DNA from: Marivivens sp.
Lineage (GTDB): Bacteria; Pseudomonadota; Alphaproteobacteria; Rhodobacterales; Rhodobacteraceae
Direction of reading: 5' to 3'
Assembly: GCA_024642115.1 (NCBI GenBank)
Contig: JAHEBU010000001.1
Span: forward strand, 186,001-250,000
DNA: 64,000 nucleotides
Shown: positions 48,972 through 57,489 of the stretch, in pieces
Layout: every line of letters starts with the position of its first letter
Position numbering within the stretch: the stretch's first letter is position 1
The notes under the pieces: model-generated
The model's database searches: none
What the model was told of the DNA's origin: nothing
What the model saw: the letters and a program-made list of their open reading frames with translations, nothing else
Translations under genes and position numbers: made by a program

Positions 48972-49703
48972 ATGTGTGCTGTCGACTGTTCCAAATGCCC
49001 GCTTCGCAAGAAGCCTCTGTTCTCGCCATTTGAAGAGGGCGAGCTGGAGTTCATGCAGACCTTCAAGGTGGGTGAATTGGAGGTTGGCCCCGGAACCACC
49101 ATCATGATGGAAGGCTCCAACAGTCCGCAGCTGATGACAGTCCTCAGCGGCATGGGCACCCGCTATACCACGCTCGAGGATGGTCGCAGGCAGGTCATCA
49201 ACTTTGTCTTTCCGGGCGATTTCATCGGCCTGCAAGCGGGGTTGATGGGCGAGATGAGCCATTCGGTCGAGGCATCGGCAAAGATGGTTCTGTGTGTGTT
49301 CAACCGGGCCAGTCTGTGGGACCTGTTCCGCAACCAGCCCGGTCGCGCCTATGACCTGACCTGGATGGCCGCCGTGGAAGAGCATTTTCTGGGCGAAACC
49401 ATCGCCTCTTTGGGCTAGCGGGACGCGACCGAGCGGATGGCGTGGGCACTGGTCCGAATCTTTCGCCGCCTGGAATCGGTGGGACTGCGCACAGGCCAGT
49501 CCGTTCCCCTGCCCTATCGCCAGCAGGACATGGCGGATGCCTTGGGTCTGTCGCTGGTCCACACCAACAAGACGCTGGCCAGCCTGCGCACCAGGAAACT
49601 GGCCAACTGGGCCGGCGGCCAACTGACCCTGCCCAGCCTTGAGGCTATCGCGGATCTGGCCAAGGTCAACGATGAACCGCCAAGCCGGCGCCCGATCCTC
49701 TAG
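48972..49703 (+). pseudogene. Crp/Fnr family regulator interrupted by an in-frame TAG
   Basis: The frame spans 243 codons with one amber stop at 49416-49418 (codon 149). The first part is a cyclic-nucleotide/Fnr sensory domain starting MCAVDCSKCPLRKK, with cysteines at 2, 6, 9 and 108. The second part, same frame, is the dimer helix (ATERMAWALVRIFRRLESVG) and winged helix-turn-helix (YRQQDMADALGLSLVHTNKTLASLR). Family sequences have Gln or Arg here (SLGxRxAxER), so CAG to TAG is the simplest change. The truncated sensor would lack DNA binding. Confidence 0.82.
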
Positions 49704-49715
49704 CCAGCGCAGCCC

Positions 49716-50795
49716 TCAGGCAAGACGCGTCGCGATCGTGTCGTGCCGCAGGATCGCCGCCTCGCTTTGGTTCAGAACCCGCCGCGCATAGCCTCCATAG
49801 GAATGCGGATCGACGGCGAGGTCCGGCAGGCTGGCCATCAGGCCCGCCCGTTGCACATCGTCGATGGTGGCAAGGGCAGCGCTGGAGGGATGGAAGCTTT
49901 CGGTTTCGACGCTGTTGGCGAACACGATCTGATGGCTGGGCAAGAGCAGGTGAATATAGGTCACTTCACGCGCGGTGCGGTCCAGCAGGATGGTGTCGTC
50001 GTTGAGGATGTCCTTGGCGGCCACTAGCACTTCGTCACAGTTGAACAGGATCCGCGCCCGTTCTCCGTGCAGCATCATCCGGTGATCGGGCGAAACCAAA
50101 AGGCCCGCATCGGGAACGCCTTTGTCCAGCGCCCCTTCGCGCAGGCGGATGGGACGCAGATGGGGCATTGCGTGCAGCCGTGCGCCGGACACGCGCCGGG
50201 TGCCGATCCACAGGATTTCCTGACAGCCGTTGTCTTTGGTCTGGACCATATCGCCGGGTTGCAGGGCGGCCACGTCCTTTTGTCCGTCCTCGGTCGCGAC
50301 CATCGTGCCGGGGGTAAAGCAGATGACCCCGCCAGGCGCGTCCGCGGTCTGGTCGCGCTGCATCAGGTCGATGTTGTGGCTGACCACCCACAGGTCGGTC
50401 TGCCGGGGCGGAATCGCCCCCATGAACATCAACAGCGGTTTATGCCCCACCCCGGCGTCGATCAGCGTGATCGTCCAGGTGTCGCGCCCGTCGGTCACGT
50501 TGAAAAATCTGTCGAACAGCGGATCATCGGTTTCGGCCCGGTCCAGACGGCCGTCGTCAGCGTCCACCGAACGCAGCAACCGCCGCACGGTCAGTGCTGC
50601 CCGCTTGCGTAGGTCTGCCTCTCCGGTCGCGTCCCCGAGGGGCAGGACCCCACTGGGTCCGTCCACCCGCACGGCCTCTCCGGTCCAGGCCCACGCTGTC
50701 CCGACCCGCAAGGTGTCGGTGGGCGCGGACCACAGCCCGTCCAGTTCCGTTTGCGACCAGGAAATGACAAACGTGCCCTTGAAGCCCGTTTTCAT
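49716..50795 (-). CDS. Hint-domain protein with intact N-terminal Cys
   Basis: A 359-residue protein. The first 185 residues are an uncharacterised beta-rich region (FVISWSQTELDGLW, DTWTITLIDAGVG). The Hint domain starts at CFTPGTMVATEDG, then DVAALQPGDMVQT, RPIRLREGAL, LLVSPDHRMML and VETESFHPS. Unlike the Hint protein at 1643-2440 it keeps the Cys nucleophile and could in principle autoprocess. I chose the ATG at 50795, as the upstream extension (to 50894) is Arg-rich noise. It is convergent with the broken Crp/Fnr gene. Confidence 0.83.
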   Translation of the reverse strand: MKTGFKGTFVISWSQTELDGLWSAPTDTLRVGTAWAWTGEAVRVDGPSGVLPLGDATGEADLRKRAALTVRRLLRSVDADDGRLDRAETDDPLFDRFFNVTDGRDTWTITLIDAGVGHKPLLMFMGAIPPRQTDLWVVSHNIDLMQRDQTADAPGGVICFTPGTMVATEDGQKDVAALQPGDMVQTKDNGCQEILWIGTRRVSGARLHAMPHLRPIRLREGALDKGVPDAGLLVSPDHRMMLHGERARILFNCDEVLVAAKDILNDDTILLDRTAREVTYIHLLLPSHQIVFANSVETESFHPSSAALATIDDVQRAGLMASLPDLAVDPHSYGGYARRVLNQSEAAILRHDTIATRLA

Positions 50796-50945
50796 GCCTG
50801 TGCTCTGCCTCTGTTTGCGCCCCGGGTCTGACGCCCGGGTGTGCTTTATTTGTCCCGCGTCTGATGCGCGGATTTCTGCCACCCAAGTTAACAAGACTGA
50901 TTCGCGTGAATCAACCCACTTTAACTTCGGCCCTTAACTATTTCT

Positions 50946-51878
50946 TCAGAAGTTGAAATTCAGCTTCAGTCCACCGATCAGCTGACCTTCGGGCTGGCCC
51001 TCGAATTCGGGCGAAAGCCACGTCAGCCCGTAATAGAACGAGGCGTTTTCGGCCAGTTGCCAGTTGATCCCCGCCCGGACCCGCGTGCGGGTTTCTGTGG
51101 CCGTCACACGGTCGGCGGGCAGATAGGCGCTGTCGCCAACTGCGGCGAAATCGGCCCCCAACACATAGCCGAACCCCGAATACGGCCCTTCGATCCCGCG
51201 ATAGAGTTGCCCGGTGGGCACGTCGCGCAAGAGCAGGTCATGATGCCCCACGTTCCCAAGGATCACGTCGCCGCCGACCCGCCCGATGTTTTCAACGCCC
51301 GCCTGCACTTCGGCGAAGGGGCGGATGGTCAACGTATCGGACATGCGGAACGGCCGCGCCACCTCAGCGGTGAGCGTCGGATGAACTGCGTTGCCGATCT
51401 GATCGTCCAGCACTTTGGGCGTTGGCGCGCTGACAATCTGGTGGAACCATTTCTGCAACTCGCCCACGCCCGTCTGCGGCCCGGTGATCACCGCATCCAG
51501 CCCGATGGAATAGTCGAAGTCGCCCCGTTCAAAGTGGGTGTGTACCCCCGCCGACAGCGCCCCCACATAGGGCCGGTCGTCCGAGCCGGGGCCGCTGAGT
51601 TTGCCCGGCGCGATCATTTCCATCCGGAACCGGTATTCGAGGATCTCGCCCGGTGTCACGGGCCTGCGCCCATCCCATCCCTGCCCACGGATGATCGACC
51701 ACGCATAGGACCCGGTCCGCCAGCGGTCGTTGTTGTCGCCAAAGAAATCGTTGTCGAACATCCGCCCGTAGCCCAGCGTCACCCGCTGGTCAAAGAGACC
51801 CGACAGCCCCCCCTCGGCCAAGGCAGGCGAGGCAGCGGTCAAGGCAAGAAAGGCGAGAAGCGGGCGGAGTCTTCGCAT
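50946..51878 (-). CDS. LpxR-like lipid A deacylase (DUF2219) outer membrane protein
   Basis: A 310-residue protein with a signal peptide (MRRLRPLLAFLALTAASPALA) and C-terminal Phe typical of outer-membrane beta barrels. The LpxR family active region is visible: YGRMFDNDFFGDNNDRWRTGSY contains the Asn-Asp pair, and ITGPQTGVGELQKWFHQ contains the expected His. LpxR removes the 3'-acyloxyacyl chain of lipid A, lowering its immune potency. The ATG at 51878 places the signal peptide at the N-terminus. Whether it acts on this organism's own lipid A is untested. Confidence 0.87.
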   Translation of the reverse strand: MRRLRPLLAFLALTAASPALAEGGLSGLFDQRVTLGYGRMFDNDFFGDNNDRWRTGSYAWSIIRGQGWDGRRPVTPGEILEYRFRMEMIAPGKLSGPGSDDRPYVGALSAGVHTHFERGDFDYSIGLDAVITGPQTGVGELQKWFHQIVSAPTPKVLDDQIGNAVHPTLTAEVARPFRMSDTLTIRPFAEVQAGVENIGRVGGDVILGNVGHHDLLLRDVPTGQLYRGIEGPYSGFGYVLGADFAAVGDSAYLPADRVTATETRTRVRAGINWQLAENASFYYGLTWLSPEFEGQPEGQLIGGLKLNFNF

Positions 51879-52044
51879 GATAAATCCCGTAAAGCGCCCC
51901 CCGGCAGCCGTAGGGATAGCCGAGGCGGGTCCGCCGTCGCCAGCAAAAACTGACCACGGGCGGGACGCCGGGGCAAAGCTATGGCTATGGGGACACAGAG
52001 GCGGGGGCTTGTAATTCCCCCGCAAACTTCGCCAGATCGGCCGC

Positions 52045-52527
52045 ATGTCCGATCCCGACCCCTCTGTGTCGTCCCCCGTCGCAGGCTTGCCCGCCTATCT
52101 GGCGGCCTTTGCCACTGGCGGGTTGCTGACGTTGATGGTTCTGTTCAACGGGCAGTTGGCCGCCCACGGCACCCCACTGTTTTCATCGTGGAGCGCGCAT
52201 GGCACCGGGACGATCGCGGCCCTGTTTTTGCTGGCCCTTCTGCGCCCGGCCCAGCGACACCCGGGCATCCGCCCGCCGATCTGGGCCTATCTGGGCGGCG
52301 CGTCTGGGGCGGTGACGGTGATGCTGACCTCGGTCACGGTGAACACAGGGCTGGCGTTGTCCGGCACGCTGGCGCTGGGGCTGGCGGGACAGGTGGTGTT
52401 CGGCCTGATCGCCGACCGCTGGGGCCTGTTCGGGCTGCCCCGCCGCCGCCCGACCCCGCGCGATTTCGCCGCCCTTGCCCTGATCTGCGGGGGCAGTCTG
52501 ATCCTGATCTTTCTGGGCCGCAGCTGA
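52045..52527 (+). CDS. DMT family transporter, YdcZ/DUF606 half-size subunit (first of pair)
   Basis: A 160-residue membrane protein with about five helices (LAAFATGGLLTLMVLFNGQLA, GTIAALFLLALL, YLGGASGAVTVMLTSVTVN, ALALGLAGQVVFGLIADRW, ALALICGGSLILIFLG), the DUF606 pattern. Such half-size DMT proteins probably work as heterodimers. Its TGA overlaps the ATG of the next gene by one base (TGATG). Substrate unknown. Confidence 0.88.
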   Translation: MSDPDPSVSSPVAGLPAYLAAFATGGLLTLMVLFNGQLAAHGTPLFSSWSAHGTGTIAALFLLALLRPAQRHPGIRPPIWAYLGGASGAVTVMLTSVTVNTGLALSGTLALGLAGQVVFGLIADRWGLFGLPRRRPTPRDFAALALICGGSLILIFLGRS

Positions 52528-52970
52528 TGCTGATCTTTACCGCCCTCGCCTTTGCCGCCGGTCTGCTGGTGAGTCTCAGCCGCCAGATCAACGGGCGGCT
52601 GTCGCTGACGACCTCGCCGCTGGAATCGTCGTTCTGGAACCATGTGGTGGGGTTCGTCCTGCTGACGGTCGTCGCGCTTGCGTTGGGTGGTATCTGGCCC
52701 GAGGGGCAACGGCCAGACCCGCCACTGATCGCGTTCATCGGCGGACCGCTGGGCGTGATATTCGTGGCCAGCAGCAGTTGGCTGATCGCCCGGATCGGCG
52801 CCGTTCACACCGCGTTGCTGGTGATCGCGGGACAAATGGTGTCGGGCGCGATGCTGGACCAGATGCAGGGCGCACCGGGTGCGGGCTGGGCGCGGTTGGC
52901 GGGGGTGGCCTGCATCCTTGGAGGCATGGCCCTGACCCAGCGCCCCCGACCCGCCGGACCACGGGGTTAG
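52527..52970 (+). CDS. DMT family transporter, YdcZ/DUF606 half-size subunit (second of pair)
   Basis: A 147-residue membrane protein with about five helices, starting LIFTALAFAAGLLVSLSRQINGRLS and containing FIGGPLGVIFVASSSWLIARIGAVHTALLVIAGQM. The N-terminal N-G-R/L motif mirrors FNGQLA of the upstream partner. Translational coupling supports a heterodimeric transporter. Function unknown. Confidence 0.88.
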   Translation: MLIFTALAFAAGLLVSLSRQINGRLSLTTSPLESSFWNHVVGFVLLTVVALALGGIWPEGQRPDPPLIAFIGGPLGVIFVASSSWLIARIGAVHTALLVIAGQMVSGAMLDQMQGAPGAGWARLAGVACILGGMALTQRPRPAGPRG

Positions 52971-53037
52971 GGCTGGTCCCTGTCCCGGTTGTCTGACACA
53001 ACGGGCGCATCCTGTTGATCTTGCACCGGATAGACCC

Positions 53038-54447
53038 TTGACCGCCTTTGTCAGACTGCGTTCGACGCTGACCGCGCGGGCCGTGCCATTGATCGTGGCG
53101 ACGGCCCTGCTGATGGAGAACATCGACAGCAGTGTCTTGTCCACATCGCTGCCCGCCATCGCGGCGGACCTGAACACCAACCCGATCCATCTGAAACTGG
53201 CGCTGACGTCCTATCTGCTGGCCCTTGCGATCTTTATTCCGGCGTCGGGCTGGGCGGCGGACCGGTTCGGGGCGCGCAAGGTGTTCCGCATGGCCATCGT
53301 CGTGTTCGCAGCGGGGTCCATTGCCTGCGGGGCCTCCTCGACCCTGCTGGAACTGATTCTGGCCCGCGTGTTTCAGGGTATTGGTGGGTCGATGATGGTG
53401 CCGGTGGGCCGCCTGATCGTGCTGCGGGCCATCCCCAAGGCGGGGCTGGTCGGGGCGCTGGCCTGGCTGACCGTGCCGGCCCTGATCGGCCCGGTCATGG
53501 GTCCGCCCCTGGGTGGGTTCATCACCACCTATTTCCACTGGCGCTGGATTTTCTGGATCAACATTCCCATCGCGGTGCTGGGCGTGGCGCTGGTCAGCGC
53601 CTTTATCCCCAAGCTGCCCCCTGGCCCTGCTGTCAGTTTCGATTCAAGGGGGTTCGCCCTGATCGGACCGGGGCTGGGCGCGTTCCTGACGGGCGTCACC
53701 CTGGCGGGGTTGTCCATCGCCTCGACCCCGATGGTGGCGGTCCTGATCGTGGGGGGGATGGCATTGATCCTTGGCTATGTCTGGCATGCGTTGCGCGTGA
53801 CAGCACCCTTGGTGGACCTGCGCCTTCTCAAGCTGCCGACGTTTCAGGTGTCAGCGGTGGGCGGCACGATCTTTCGGATCGGCGGCGGGGCCACGCCGTT
53901 CCTGCTGCCGCTGATGTTCCAGCTGGCCTTTGGGCTCAGCGCGTTCCAGTCGGGGATGATGACCTTTGCCACCGGGATCGGGGCCATCACGATGAAGTTC
54001 ATCGCCCAGCCGATCCTGCAACGGTTCGGCTTTCGCCGGGTTCTGATCTGGAACGCGGTCTTGTCGGCGCTGTTCCTGTTCGCGCCTGCCTTGTTCACGA
54101 TGCAGACCCCCTACCTTGTGATGGTGGGCGTGCTGTTTGTGGGTGGCATCTGCCGTTCGTTGCAGTTCACCGCCATCAACGCCATCGCCTATGCAGATGT
54201 CGAGCCGGAGCGGCTATCGTCGGCCACCAGCTTCAACGCGGTCCTGCAACAATTGTCCGGGTCGATCGGGATCACGATCGCCGCCTTTGGATTGGAGGCC
54301 GCGCAGGCGGTCATGGGCGGCGGGGCGCTGGACGCGTCGCATTTCCCCCCGGTGTTCGCCCTGGTAGCGGGCGTGTCCATGGCGTCGTCGTTCTGGTTCC
54401 TGCGCCTGAACGCGGCGTCGGGCGGGTCGCTGCTGTCAAAAGGCTAA
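53038..54447 (+). CDS. MFS transporter, DHA2 (EmrB/QacA) type
   Basis: A 469-residue integral membrane protein with about 14 helices. The drug-exporter motif A appears as GWAADRFGARKVF, motif B as LILARVFQGIGGSMMVPVGR and motif C-like GPVMGPPLGGFI. ENIDSSVLSTSLPAIAADL is the DHA2 helix-1 signature. It probably exports toxic compounds by proton antiport. The start is TTG at 53038 without a strong ribosome binding site. It is convergent with nrdJ, with stops one base apart. Confidence 0.9.
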   Translation: MTAFVRLRSTLTARAVPLIVATALLMENIDSSVLSTSLPAIAADLNTNPIHLKLALTSYLLALAIFIPASGWAADRFGARKVFRMAIVVFAAGSIACGASSTLLELILARVFQGIGGSMMVPVGRLIVLRAIPKAGLVGALAWLTVPALIGPVMGPPLGGFITTYFHWRWIFWINIPIAVLGVALVSAFIPKLPPGPAVSFDSRGFALIGPGLGAFLTGVTLAGLSIASTPMVAVLIVGGMALILGYVWHALRVTAPLVDLRLLKLPTFQVSAVGGTIFRIGGGATPFLLPLMFQLAFGLSAFQSGMMTFATGIGAITMKFIAQPILQRFGFRRVLIWNAVLSALFLFAPALFTMQTPYLVMVGVLFVGGICRSLQFTAINAIAYADVEPERLSSATSFNAVLQQLSGSIGITIAAFGLEAAQAVMGGGALDASHFPPVFALVAGVSMASSFWFLRLNAASGGSLLSKG

Positions 54448-54448
54448 A

Positions 54449-56737
54449 TCACCCACATTTGGAATAGCCGCAGTTGGCGCAGGTCATGCACCCCTCAACC
54501 ATGCGCAGGTCGTAGCTGCCGCAGCTTGAACAGGCCTTGCCCCGCTTGGTCCCCAGCGACACGACTTCGGCATGGGGGTCGGATTTGGCGCCCATCCCTT
54601 CGCCTTCCAGAAAGCCAATGCTGATCATGTGCTTTTCGATCACCCCGCCGATGGCCGCCAGAATGGACGGCACATATTTGCCCCCCATCCACGCCCCGCC
54701 GCGCGGGTCGAACACTGCCTTGAGTTCCTCGACCACGAACGACACATCCCCGCCGCGCCGGAACACCGCCGAGATCATCCGGGTCAGCGCAACGGTCCAG
54801 GCGAAATGCTCCATATTCTTGGAGTTGATGAACACCTCGAACGGGCGGCGGTGGCCCGCGATCACCAGATCGTTGATGGTGATATAGATGGCATGTTCGC
54901 TATCTGGCCATTTGAGTTTGTAGGTCGCCCCGTCCAGTTCGTTGGGCCGGTCCAGCGGTTCGGACATATAGACCACCTCGGCCCCATGCGCCCCGCCGCC
55001 CCGGACCTGATCCGGGGCCTCTGCCGGGACCTTGTCCGAGGATTCAGATACTGACAGCACCGACCCCGTCACCGCGTTGGGGCGATAAGTGGTGCAGCCT
55101 TTGCACCCTTGGTCCCAGGCGGCCATGTAGACGTCCTTGAACGCCTCGAAACTGATGTCCTCGGGGCAGTTGATCGTCTTGGAAATGCTGCTGTCGATCC
55201 ATTTCTGCGCCGCCGCCTGCATCCGCACATGGTCCATTGGGGCCAGCGTCTGGGCGTTCACAAAATAGTCCGGCAAGGGCGTGTCTCCCTTGAGGTCGCG
55301 CCACATCTGCACGGCATAATCGACCACCTCTTCCTCGGTCCGCGACCCGTCCTTTTGCAGGACCTTGCGGGTGTAGGCATAGGCAAACACAGGCTCGATC
55401 CCCGACGAGACGTTGCCCGCATACAGACTGATCGTCCCGGTGGGCGCAATCGAGGTGAGGAGCGCGTTGCGGATACCGTGCTGCCGGATGGCATCGCGCA
55501 CGTCATCATCCATCTGCTGCATGGCGCCAGAGGCGAGGAATTTGTCGCCGTCAAACAGGGGGAAGGCCCCCTTCTCCTTGGCCAGCTCGACCGAGGCAAG
55601 GTAGGCCGCCCGTGCGATGGCATGCATCCAGGCCTCGGTCTGTGCCGCCGCCTTTTCCGACCCATAGCGCAGACCCAGCATCAGGAGCGCATCGGCAAGA
55701 CCGGTGACGCCAAGTCCGATCCGGCGTTTCGCCTTGGCCTCGGCCTGTTGCTGGGGCAGCGGAAATTGCGAGGCATCGACGACGTTATCCATCATGCGGA
55801 CAGCCGTGGCGACCAGATCGGCCAGCGCCGTATCATCCAACCGGGCCTTTTTGCCGAACGGATCGCTGACCAGCCGGGACAGGTTGATCGACCCCAGCAG
55901 GCAAGCGCCATAGGGCGGCAGGGGCTGTTCGCCGCAGGGGTTGGTGGCGGCGATGGTCTCAACATAGCTCAGATTGTTCATCGCGTTGATGCGGTCGATG
56001 AAGATCACGCCCGGTTCGGCCACGTCATAGGTGGACTGCATGATCTTATCCCAAAGCTCGCGGGCCTGAAGGGTGCGGTAGGTCTTGCCGTCGAACACCA
56101 GGTCCCACGGCCCATCCGCCTTGACCGCCGCCATAAAGGGGTCGGTTATCAGGACGGACATGTTGAACATGCGCAGGCGGGCGGCGTCATGCTTGGCGGT
56201 GATGAACGCCTCGATATCGGGATGGTCGCAACGCATTGTGGCCATCATCGCGCCGCGGCGGCTGCCCGCAGACATGATCGTGCGGCACATCGCGTCCCAG
56301 ACATCCATGAACGACAACGGGCCAGAGGCGTCGGCGGCAACCCCGTGAACCAGTGCGCCCTTGGGCCGGATGGTGCTGAAATCATACCCGATCCCGCCGC
56401 CCTGCTGCATGGTCAGGGCCGCCTCGCGCAGCGCATCGAAAATTCCGCCCATGTCGTCGGGAACAGTGCCCATGACGAAACAGTTGAACAGGGTCACGCT
56501 GCGGGCAGTTCCGGCCCCGGCGGTGATGCGGCCAGCGGGCAGGTATTTGAAATCCTCGAGGGCGGCATAGAACCGATCCTCCCAGACCTTGGGGTCATGT
56601 TCCACCGCTGCCGTGGCGCGGGCGATCCTGCGCCATGTATCCTCGACCGTCTTGTCGCGGGGGGTGCCGTCCGCGTCCTTGAAGCGATACTTCATGTCCC
56701 AGATCTGCTCGGCGATGGGGGCGGCAAAACGGGTCAT
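54449..56737 (-). CDS. nrdJ: Adenosylcobalamin-dependent ribonucleotide reductase (class II)
   Basis: A 762-residue class II enzyme, reducing ribonucleotides with a B12-generated thiyl radical, with or without oxygen. Motifs: FNCFVMGTVPDDMGGIFDAL, NPCGEQPLPPYGACLLGSINL and a C-terminal cysteine-rich tail (CSSCGSYDLRMVEGCMTCANCGYSKCG) for re-reduction or zinc. A palindrome encodes an in-frame APDQVRGG insert near residue 575, in the linker before AEVVYMSEPLDRP. No AdoCbl riboswitch was found in the 155-base leader, which holds one DnaA-box match. Confidence 0.96.
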   Translation of the reverse strand: MTRFAAPIAEQIWDMKYRFKDADGTPRDKTVEDTWRRIARATAAVEHDPKVWEDRFYAALEDFKYLPAGRITAGAGTARSVTLFNCFVMGTVPDDMGGIFDALREAALTMQQGGGIGYDFSTIRPKGALVHGVAADASGPLSFMDVWDAMCRTIMSAGSRRGAMMATMRCDHPDIEAFITAKHDAARLRMFNMSVLITDPFMAAVKADGPWDLVFDGKTYRTLQARELWDKIMQSTYDVAEPGVIFIDRINAMNNLSYVETIAATNPCGEQPLPPYGACLLGSINLSRLVSDPFGKKARLDDTALADLVATAVRMMDNVVDASQFPLPQQQAEAKAKRRIGLGVTGLADALLMLGLRYGSEKAAAQTEAWMHAIARAAYLASVELAKEKGAFPLFDGDKFLASGAMQQMDDDVRDAIRQHGIRNALLTSIAPTGTISLYAGNVSSGIEPVFAYAYTRKVLQKDGSRTEEEVVDYAVQMWRDLKGDTPLPDYFVNAQTLAPMDHVRMQAAAQKWIDSSISKTINCPEDISFEAFKDVYMAAWDQGCKGCTTYRPNAVTGSVLSVSESSDKVPAEAPDQVRGGGAHGAEVVYMSEPLDRPNELDGATYKLKWPDSEHAIYITINDLVIAGHRRPFEVFINSKNMEHFAWTVALTRMISAVFRRGGDVSFVVEELKAVFDPRGGAWMGGKYVPSILAAIGGVIEKHMISIGFLEGEGMGAKSDPHAEVVSLGTKRGKACSSCGSYDLRMVEGCMTCANCGYSKCG
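54999..55017. repeat. Palindromic repeat inserted in frame in nrdJ
   Basis: CCCCGGA-CCTGA-TCCGGGG, a 7-bp perfect stem with five-base loop inside nrdJ. CCCCGG..CCGGGG palindromes of this kind are, from general knowledge, abundant intergenic repeats in many alphaproteobacteria. Here it is translated on the minus strand. Confidence 0.75.
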
Positions 56738-56825
56738 GGGGCGGTCCTCGGATGGTTTTGATCTCTTCGGCAGAGGCCGAAGATATTGCGATTACCGACC
56801 CCGGTCAACGCTAATCCTAGTAGAC

Positions 56826-56834
56826 TTATCCACA
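56826..56834 (+). promoter_or_regulatory. DnaA box in the nrdJ/DUF1489 divergent intergenic region
   Basis: TTATCCACA is an exact match to the consensus DnaA box. It lies about 90 bases upstream of nrdJ and 60 upstream of the divergent gene. DnaA control of ribonucleotide reductase genes is known from nrdAB of E. coli; here it rests on one site. Confidence 0.55.
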
Positions 56835-56892
56835 GGCAGCAGGTTGTCGCGGCCAAACGGGACGCTAAAGTAGATGATCGGGGGCGCTGCAC

Positions 56893-57324
56893 ATGACCAA
56901 GTTCATCCATCTCATCAAACTCTCTGTCGGCACCGAGGATGTAGCCGACCTTGCCGCGTGGCACGCGACCAAGCGGGCGCAGTCTGACGACGGCCTGCCG
57001 CGCCATGTGACGCGCATGTGGCCAAAACGCGAGGCCGAGGTGCTGAACGGTGGCAGTATCTACTGGGTGATCAAGGGCGTGATCGTCTGCCGTCAGCGGG
57101 TGCTGCGGCTGGATGAATATCTCGGCGGCGACGGCATCAGCCGCTGCGCCATCGTGCTGGACCACGATCTTATCCGGGTGGAACCGACGCTCAAACGACC
57201 CTTTCAGGGCTGGCGCTACCTCGACCCTGCCGACGCCCCGCGCGATCTGGCCAAGGCTCGGGCAGGCGAAGATGCCCTGCCGCCAAGCCTCAGTGCCGCC
57301 CTTGCCGAACTGGGCGTGCGCTAG
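56893..57324 (+). CDS. DUF1489 family protein
   Basis: A 143-residue protein starting MTKFIHLIKLSVGTEDVADLAAW, with the family pattern TRMWPKREAEVLNGGSIYWVIKG, RQRVLRLDEY and RPFQGWRYL. Cytosolic; function unknown. It is divergent from nrdJ, sharing a 155-base region with the DnaA-box match. It is followed by the ligase gene, whose ATG is 165 bases away. Confidence 0.9.
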   Translation: MTKFIHLIKLSVGTEDVADLAAWHATKRAQSDDGLPRHVTRMWPKREAEVLNGGSIYWVIKGVIVCRQRVLRLDEYLGGDGISRCAIVLDHDLIRVEPTLKRPFQGWRYLDPADAPRDLAKARAGEDALPPSLSAALAELGVR

Positions 57325-57489
57325 GTCTTCCTATTGCCAGAAAAACCGCCGCCGGAGGCCCCGGCCAGTCCAGCGGACAGCGGCCCGACAAACGCGCCCG
57401 CGCGCCCCGGAACGGGCCGCGCCGCCCCGCAGAAAAGACAGGACAGACCGCCCCGACTGTGGAAAGGTCAACAGCGGGAGGACTCTGAC

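Noticed and set aside
56738-56892. Adenosylcobalamin riboswitch before nrdJ
   Set aside because: No B12-box (GCCACTG-type) sequence on either strand and too little space for the fold.
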